DNA of 20,446 nucleotides from CAYNLY01 sp964398225. Its GTDB lineage: Bacteria > Pseudomonadota > Zetaproteobacteria > Mariprofundales > Mariprofundaceae. The DNA is taken from NCBI GenBank assembly GCA_964398225.1, contig CAYNLY010000030.1:1-20446 (forward strand). The letters run 5' to 3'. The notes below the pieces were generated by a model. That model was not told the DNA's origin, searched no databases, and saw nothing but the letters and a program-made list of their open reading frames with translations. This document shows positions 15,617-20,446 of this stretch, in pieces. How positions within the stretch are numbered: the stretch's first letter is position 1; each line of letters opens with the position of its first letter. The position numbers were made by a program, and so were the translations under genes.

Positions 15617-16002
15617 CCGAAACGCTGATCCTGTCCCTTGCGGGCATCGCGATGAACCTGGCCTTCGGCGGAGTGGCGATCCAGCCCGACTGGGCGTTTG
15701 CGGCATTGCTCGCGGCGATCCTGGCCCATCGGGGCAACTGGGTCTGGGCGCTGCCGGTGGATGCGGTGCACGACCTTGCGCTGCACTGGTCGCTGTTTGC
15801 CACGTTGCCGGCGCTGGCGCTGGTTCCTCTGGCGATGATGGAACTGGATCGCCGGCTCGGACCGGGCCTGCCGCAACGCGTGTTCCTCGCGCTGGCGGCA
15901 TCCATGGCCCTGCCCCATGCCGGATGGAGCCTGCCGGCCTGGCTGCTGACGCTTCTTTTGATCATGCCGCTCTGGCGGCACCGGGCCGATCGCCATGCGT
16001 GA
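15613..16002 (+). CDS. mreD: Rod shape-determining protein MreD
   Basis: This 129-residue, highly hydrophobic protein lies between mreC and mrdA, where MreD is expected. About four to five membrane segments can be seen, among them LILSLAGIAMNLAFGGVAI, a segment around WAFAALLAAILAHRGNWVWA, and a C-terminal WLLTLLLIMPLW. It is shorter than the roughly 160 residues usual for MreD. The ATG overlaps the mreC stop, and an in-frame upstream start at 15478 lies inside mreC and is not credible. Identification relies on position and hydrophobic pattern more than on residue motifs, since MreD is poorly conserved. Its last eight bases overlap the mrdA start. Confidence 0.85.
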   Translation: MTETLILSLAGIAMNLAFGGVAIQPDWAFAALLAAILAHRGNWVWALPVDAVHDLALHWSLFATLPALALVPLAMMELDRRLGPGLPQRVFLALAASMALPHAGWSLPAWLLTLLLIMPLWRHRADRHA

Positions 16003-17809
16003 GATCGACGTCCGGCGCCGATTCGAGGCCCGGATCCTCATCCTTCAGGGCTTCTTCGTCTTTCTGCTGATCGTGCTCTTCGCGCAGCTGGTCCGGTTGC
16101 AGTGGCTCGAGCATCAGCGGCTGGCCCTGCAGGCGGAGCGCAACCGGATCAACATCCTGCCCGTGCTCCCCGTACGCGGCGAAATCTTCGACCGGAACGG
16201 CCGGGGGCTTGCGCTCAACCGCATCGCCTACCGCGTGCTGATGATTCCGGAGCGCGTCGAGGACAAGGAGCGCACCTTGGAGACGCTCGGACGGATGCTG
16301 CACTGGTCCGACGCGAAACGCGCAAGGATTGCGCGCCGGATCCGGGCCGCCCGACCGGACCGTCCGGTGCTTCTGGACGACAAGCTGAGCTGGCAGGACG
16401 TGGCCGGCATTGCCGCGCGCCTGCATCAGCTGCCGGGAATCGACGTCGCCGCGGGAACCTACCGATTCTATCCCTACGGGGAACTCACCTCGCACCTGAT
16501 CGGCTATCTGTCGCTCGCCGGCCCCGAGGATCTGAAGGCGGGCTTTCTGCCCACCGAATTCGTCGGCCGCACCGGCGTGGAGCGGGTGTTCGAATCCACA
16601 CTGCACGGACGGCCGGGCACCCAGCGCGAGGAGGTGGATGCGCATGGCCGGCGGGTGGCCGTGCTGGACGGAACGCCGCCCGAGATGGGGAAAAGCCTGC
16701 GCCTGACCCTCGATGTGGACCTGCAACAAGCCGCGGCGCAGGCCCTGGGTAAGCGGACGGGCGCGGTCGTGGCCATGGATGCGACCACCGGCGATATTCT
16801 CGTGCTGCTCAGCCGGCCGGGATTCGATCCCAACCGCTTCATCACCGGTCTGGAAACCGAACAATGGAACGCCTGGCTCAAGGATGCGCGCAAGCCGCTG
16901 CTGAACCGGACGACCCAGGCGATCTATCCTCCGGGATCAACCTTCAAGCCGATCGTCGCGATTGCCGGGCTTCGCAACGGTCTGCCCCTGATTGGTGCGC
17001 AGACAACCTGCCCCGGCTTTCTGGAACTGGCCGACCGGAAGCTGCGCTGCTGGAAACGGGAGGGCCATGGCCGGATCGGCCTGCACCGTGCCCTGGTGGA
17101 ATCGTGCGACGTCTATTTCTATGAACTGGGCGATGCGCTGGGCATGGCCGCGATCAGCACCGAGGCCGCACGCTGGGGTCTGGGAGAGCGCACGGGCATC
17201 GCGCTTTCGCCCGAATCGCGCGGGGTGATCCCGGCTCAGAATCCGAGCCTGACGCCGCTGATGGATCAGCCGGATGCGGCCCGGCGGATGCGCTGGTTTC
17301 GCGGGGAAACGATGATCACCGCGATCGGACAGGGCGCGGTGGCCGTGACCCCGCTGCAGATGGCCCGGGTTGCGGCGGCGATCGCTAACGGCGGCAAGAT
17401 CCTGAAGCCGCGCATCGCAATCGATGAGCCCGTGCGCATCGTGCGGCAGGTGCCGCTCGATCCTGCCTGGCTGGGGAAGATCCGGCGCGCGCTTCGCGAT
17501 GTCGTCGCCAGCCCCACGGGCACGGCGCATGCCGCCCTGTCTCGCGCGGCCTGGCCGGTCGCGGGCAAGACCGGCACCGCCCAGGTCATCGCGATGGGCG
17601 ACGACGAAGAAGACAGCCACTTGCCCGAACGCGAGCGGCACCGCGACCATGCCTGGTTCATCGGCTATGCGCCCTTCGATGCGCCCCGCATCGCTTTTGC
17701 GGTCTTCGTCGAGCACGGGGGCCACGGAGGTTCGGCCGCCGCCCCGGTCGCCCGGGCGATCGTCGATGCGCTGGCCGCAAAGGACGCCGGCCGCGAGGCC
17801 GCACGATGA
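15995..17809 (+). CDS. mrdA: Penicillin-binding protein 2, peptidoglycan transpeptidase
   Basis: PBP2 is the elongation-specific class B penicillin-binding protein that cross-links new strands made by RodA. The 604 residues comprise a short cytoplasmic tail, a membrane anchor (about 15-35), a pedestal domain beginning with the conserved RGEIFDRNGRGLALN, and the transpeptidase domain. The active-site motifs are S315-T-F-K318 (PPGSTFKPI), S370-C-D372 (VESCDVYFYELG) and K525-T-G527 (AGKTGTAQV). Its ATG overlaps the end of mreD and its stop overlaps the rodA start, so expression of the complex is translationally linked. The length is near the 633 residues of E. coli PBP2. Confidence 0.97.
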   Translation: MREIDVRRRFEARILILQGFFVFLLIVLFAQLVRLQWLEHQRLALQAERNRINILPVLPVRGEIFDRNGRGLALNRIAYRVLMIPERVEDKERTLETLGRMLHWSDAKRARIARRIRAARPDRPVLLDDKLSWQDVAGIAARLHQLPGIDVAAGTYRFYPYGELTSHLIGYLSLAGPEDLKAGFLPTEFVGRTGVERVFESTLHGRPGTQREEVDAHGRRVAVLDGTPPEMGKSLRLTLDVDLQQAAAQALGKRTGAVVAMDATTGDILVLLSRPGFDPNRFITGLETEQWNAWLKDARKPLLNRTTQAIYPPGSTFKPIVAIAGLRNGLPLIGAQTTCPGFLELADRKLRCWKREGHGRIGLHRALVESCDVYFYELGDALGMAAISTEAARWGLGERTGIALSPESRGVIPAQNPSLTPLMDQPDAARRMRWFRGETMITAIGQGAVAVTPLQMARVAAAIANGGKILKPRIAIDEPVRIVRQVPLDPAWLGKIRRALRDVVASPTGTAHAALSRAAWPVAGKTGTAQVIAMGDDEEDSHLPERERHRDHAWFIGYAPFDAPRIAFAVFVEHGGHGGSAAAPVARAIVDALAAKDAGREAAR

Positions 17810-18909
17810 GCCGGCTCAAAGCGCTCGACGGCGTGCTGCTCGCCTGCCTTGCCTGTCTGGCGGGACTGGGGCTTGCCACCCTGTATGCGGCGCTGCATCA
17901 GGGCGACCTGGCCCTGTGGTACCGCCAGCTGGCGTTCTGGGGGCTCGGACTGGGTCTGATGCTTGCAATCGCGATGATCCCGATGCGGATGATCGCGATG
18001 GCGGCCGTTCCGGCGTATGCGCTGCTGCTTCTGCTGCTCGCGCTCGTTCCCTTCATCGGAGAAGTGCAGATGGGCGCCCGCCGGTGGCTGAACCTCGGAA
18101 TCATCCACCTTCAGCCCTCCGAGCCGATGAAATGGGCGCTGATCCTGATGCTGAGCTTCTGGTTTTCGATGCGCGAAGCGCGGGATCTGCGCGCGCTGGG
18201 GGTGGGCCTGGCGCTGGCCGGGCTTCCGGCCGCCCTGATCGTGATCCAGCCGGATCTTGGCACGACGATCGTTCTGCTGGCCACGGCCACCTGTCTGCTG
18301 CTCGCCGCCGGCCTGTCCTGGAAATGGTTCGGGCTCGCGCTGGGCGCGGGCCTGGCCAGCCTGCCGGTGCTCTGGCACTTCATGCACGACTATCAGAAAA
18401 AGCGCGTGCTGACCTTCCTCGATCCGGAGTCCGACCCGCTTGGCGCCGGCTACCACGTGATCCAGTCCAAGATCGCGATCGGTTCCGGCGGGATCTTCGG
18501 CAAGGGCTTCCTGCAGGGCACGCAGGCCCGGCTGCATTTTCTTCCCGAACAGCATACCGACTTCGTGTTCGCGGTGCTGGCCGAGGAAGGCGGCCTGATC
18601 GCCAGCGCGCTGCTGCTTTTGCTCTACGGCGTCCTGATCGGCCGCATTCTCGTCATCGCCTACCGCGCACACACCCGCTTCGCCTCGCTGGTCTGCATCG
18701 GCGTGGCCACCGTGCTCGGGCTCTACGTAGTCGTGAACATCGGCATGGTGGCCGGCCTGTTGCCGGTCGTCGGCATTCCGCTTCCGTTCGTCAGCTACGG
18801 AGGATCGGCGCTGGTCACCGAGCTTGCCGCGCTGGGACTGGTGCTGCGCGCCGGCCTAGAGGCAAAGGGCAAAATTCCCTGGCAGCGGCCGGGCAGCCCC
18901 TTGGCCTGA
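17806..18909 (+). CDS. rodA: Peptidoglycan glycosyltransferase RodA (SEDS family)
   Basis: RodA polymerises lipid II into glycan strands during cell elongation, in a complex with PBP2. The 367 residues match the family, with about ten membrane segments. Conserved SEDS features are MGARRWLNLGIIHLQPSE near 89-106, VIQPDLGTTIVL near 147, the extracellular loop FLPEQHTDFVFAVLAEE with the catalytically important aspartate at D252, and the C-terminal PFVSYGGSALV. The start overlaps the mrdA stop (ATGA). An FtsW identity is unlikely given its position in the mre operon. Its stop codon is one base from the stop of the convergent permease gene, so there is no room for an ordinary terminator between them. 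Confidence 0.97.
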   Translation: MSRLKALDGVLLACLACLAGLGLATLYAALHQGDLALWYRQLAFWGLGLGLMLAIAMIPMRMIAMAAVPAYALLLLLLALVPFIGEVQMGARRWLNLGIIHLQPSEPMKWALILMLSFWFSMREARDLRALGVGLALAGLPAALIVIQPDLGTTIVLLATATCLLLAAGLSWKWFGLALGAGLASLPVLWHFMHDYQKKRVLTFLDPESDPLGAGYHVIQSKIAIGSGGIFGKGFLQGTQARLHFLPEQHTDFVFAVLAEEGGLIASALLLLLYGVLIGRILVIAYRAHTRFASLVCIGVATVLGLYVVVNIGMVAGLLPVVGIPLPFVSYGGSALVTELAALGLVLRAGLEAKGKIPWQRPGSPLA

Positions 18910-18910
18910 A

Positions 18911-19735
18911 TCAGCCGGAGATCATCAGCCAGAGCGCCTGCACGGCCAGAAGCGCGCTGATCAGCGCAAACAGCAGGCGCAGCCACTGCCGGATCTCGCC
19001 TTCGTCCCGGTTCCGATGAAGCCGGGCGGCCCATCCGGAGGTGTGCGGAAGCATCCAGGCAACGCCGGCGAGAAAACCGAACACGAACGGCGCCACCGGC
19101 CTCAATACCTCAAGCCAGCGCGCCTCGAACACAAGGTTTGCCCCGATCGCGACCAGGGCCATCGCCAGCCCGCAGGCGGCCGCCGTTCCGACCGCCTTGC
19201 GCAGCGGAAGCGCCCGGCGCAGCAGGGGAACGAGCATCGTCCCGCCGCCGATGCCGAGCATGCCGGAAACAAGCCCGATCGGCGGCGCGAAGCGCCACGG
19301 CGCCGGAACCGTCCCCCGATCGGGAACCGCGCGGCCGTAATCGAAGGCAATCCAGGCATCGAGCAGCGCCAGCGCAAGAAGGACGCTCGCCTCGGGAAGC
19401 CGGAGCGTGCTCCAGAGCCCGATGCCGGCCCCGAGCACGAGCCCGGGCAGAAGCTGCGCCAGTGCCCGCCGGTCCAGATGACCGAGCCGATGGTGCGAGC
19501 GGGTCGAGAACGCGCCGGTGATCGCAACCGCAGCCAGACTCGTGAACACCTCGACATCGAGGTGGCCACCGCCGGCTGCCGCCCGATCCACGAACGGCAG
19601 CACGGCATAGAGGACCGGCACGTAGATCAGCCCGCCACCGAGTCCGGCCAGCCCCGCAAGCACGCCGGCCACCGCGGCCGAGCCCAGTCCGGTGACAAGC
19701 CCGAGGCCTGCCTGGATCAGCAGCTCCGGGCTCAT
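18911..19735 (-). CDS. TauE/SafE (DUF81) family membrane permease
   Basis: The 274 residues form an integral membrane protein with about eight hydrophobic segments in two similar halves. Each half contains the family's glycine-rich motif: GVLAGLAGLGGGLIYVPVL near residue 24 and PIGLVSGMLGIGGGTMLVPL in the middle. Related proteins export sulfite, sulfoacetate or other small anions; the substrate here cannot be inferred. ATG 19735 was chosen; a TTG at 19744, preceded by GAAGG, is an alternative that adds three residues. It lies 15 bp after a PyrK-like gene and is probably co-transcribed with it, although no functional link is obvious. It converges on rodA with one base between the stops. Confidence 0.88.
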   Translation of the reverse strand: MSPELLIQAGLGLVTGLGSAAVAGVLAGLAGLGGGLIYVPVLYAVLPFVDRAAAGGGHLDVEVFTSLAAVAITGAFSTRSHHRLGHLDRRALAQLLPGLVLGAGIGLWSTLRLPEASVLLALALLDAWIAFDYGRAVPDRGTVPAPWRFAPPIGLVSGMLGIGGGTMLVPLLRRALPLRKAVGTAAACGLAMALVAIGANLVFEARWLEVLRPVAPFVFGFLAGVAWMLPHTSGWAARLHRNRDEGEIRQWLRLLFALISALLAVQALWLMISG

Positions 19736-19750
19736 GATCCGCAACAGCCT

Positions 19751-20446
19751 TCAGGCGAAATCGGGCAGCACCGATGCCGGAAACACCGGCCCGTCCACGC
19801 AGACGCGCCGGTAATGCTCGCCGTCGGACTCGCGCGTGCGCACCACGCAGCCTGCGCAGCCGCCGATGGCGCAGGCCATGTATTCCTCGAGCGACAGCCA
19901 GGCGGACAGGTCGAGATCCGCGGCCAGCTTCCCCACCGCCTTCAGCATCGGGTGCGGACCGCAGGCAAGCAGCGTGCAGCGCGCCCGTTCCTCGGCATTC
20001 AGGGCCTTGAGATAGCGCCGGGCAAGATCGGGCACATGCCCGGCAAAGCACCCATAGAGACCCGCATTCGAGGCCAGCCGGCAGGGAATGCCGCGCTCCT
20101 CGATCGAGGCGATCGCCAGCATCGCATTTCCCTCGATGCCGGGCAGGAGAAACTGCGACGGCTTCAGCGCAAACGGAAACGGCACCTCGGAGCCCGCGAA
20201 CAGCACGGCATCGGCTTTGCCGGCCAGGCGGACGGCGGCGAAGATCATCGGCGGGATGCCGACGCCGCCGCCGATCAGCACGTAGCGGCGGGAGGTGTCC
20301 GAAAGATCGAACGACTTGCCGATGGGGCCCAGCACGGGCAGGGATTCGCCGGGCTGGCGCTCCGTAAGCTCCCGTGTGCCCGCCCCCACCGCCTTGTAGA
20401 GCAGGTCCACCGTGCCGCGGGCGGGATCGGCCAGCATGATCGAGAT
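19751..20446 (-). CDS. PyrK-like dihydroorotate dehydrogenase electron transfer subunit, partial
   Basis: The visible 231 codons enter from the right edge in mid-protein (ISIMLADPARGTVDLLYKAV), so the FAD-binding barrel with its RxYS motif is mostly off-window. What is seen is the ferredoxin-reductase fold: a turn YVLIGGGVGIPPMIFA that binds the nicotinamide cofactor, LLACGPHPMLKAV, and a C-terminal [2Fe-2S] site of spacing C-x4-C-x2-C-x15-C (CAIGGCAGCVV and VCVDGPVF). This matches PyrK, which passes electrons between NAD(H) and the PyrD flavin of type 1B dihydroorotate dehydrogenase. Whether pyrD lies next to it is unknown, and other sulfhydrogenase- or SudB-like relatives share this architecture. 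The gene precedes the TauE/SafE permease. Confidence 0.85.
   Translation of the reverse strand: MSIMLADPARGTVDLLYKAVGAGTRELTERQPGESLPVLGPIGKSFDLSDTSRRYVLIGGGVGIPPMIFAAVRLAGKADAVLFAGSEVPFPFALKPSQFLLPGIEGNAMLAIASIEERGIPCRLASNAGLYGCFAGHVPDLARRYLKALNAEERARCTLLACGPHPMLKAVGKLAADLDLSAWLSLEEYMACAIGGCAGCVVRTRESDGEHYRRVCVDGPVFPASVLPDFA

Noticed and set aside
13829..15901. A 690-codon minus-strand frame opposite mreB, mreC and mreD
   Set aside because: The composition is rich in His, Arg, Asp and Leu, as expected of complemented GC-rich coding sequence, and the plus-strand genes are well supported.

Overview
The window is GC-rich and almost fully coding. Its gene content points to a Gram-negative proteobacterium: an mreBCD-mrdA-rodA elongasome operon, Lgt, UppP, a 67-kDa-type SppA, RpoH-type (sigma-32) promoters in front of groESL, and a pyruvate dehydrogenase (PDH) with separate E1 alpha and E1 beta subunits and a lipoylated E3. 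I cannot name the genus. A run of exactly 100 N (11448-11547) shows this is a draft or metagenome scaffold. No stretch longer than about 205 bases lacks a gene, and I saw no insertion sequence, prophage, CRISPR array, tRNA or rRNA.

Left part (1-4632, minus strand): the operon pdhA - pdhB - aceF (E2) - lpd (E3, running off the left edge) encodes the whole pyruvate dehydrogenase complex. E2 and E3 both begin with a lipoyl domain. The two lipoyl modules, with their ribosome binding sites, are a perfect 281-bp direct repeat (939-1219 and 2299-2579).

Middle-left (4633-9122, plus strand): a protein with a cyclic-nucleotide-binding domain is divergent from pdhA, and a nested palindrome surrounds its likely -10 box. 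Then come a SUI1/YciH translation factor with a possibly leaderless start, a Mut7-C/PIN-like nuclease that lacks a usual start codon at its expected N-terminus, a conserved-looking hypothetical protein, and groES-groEL. groESL sits behind three tandem sigma-32-type promoters and ends in a strong intrinsic terminator.

Middle (9142-13693): sppA (minus) is divergent from uppP-lgt-xth-yjbQ (plus), a tightly packed run with ATGA overlaps at two junctions. uppP is interrupted by the assembly gap.

Right part (13719-18909, plus): mreB-mreC-mreD-mrdA-rodA is the cell-wall elongation operon. It has a good sigma-70 promoter and, just upstream, a near-perfect CRP-type site placed where a class II activator would bind. 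rodA converges on a TauE/SafE-family permease with only one base between the stop codons. The permease lies downstream of a PyrK-like iron-sulfur flavoprotein subunit that leaves the window on the right.

The genes are mostly housekeeping: central carbon metabolism, protein folding, lipoprotein and peptidoglycan biogenesis. I found no clear novel multi-gene system. The most notable signals are the duplicated lipoyl cassette, the triple heat-shock promoter array, the CRP-like site at mreB, and unusual translation starts in the yciH-mut7C pair.
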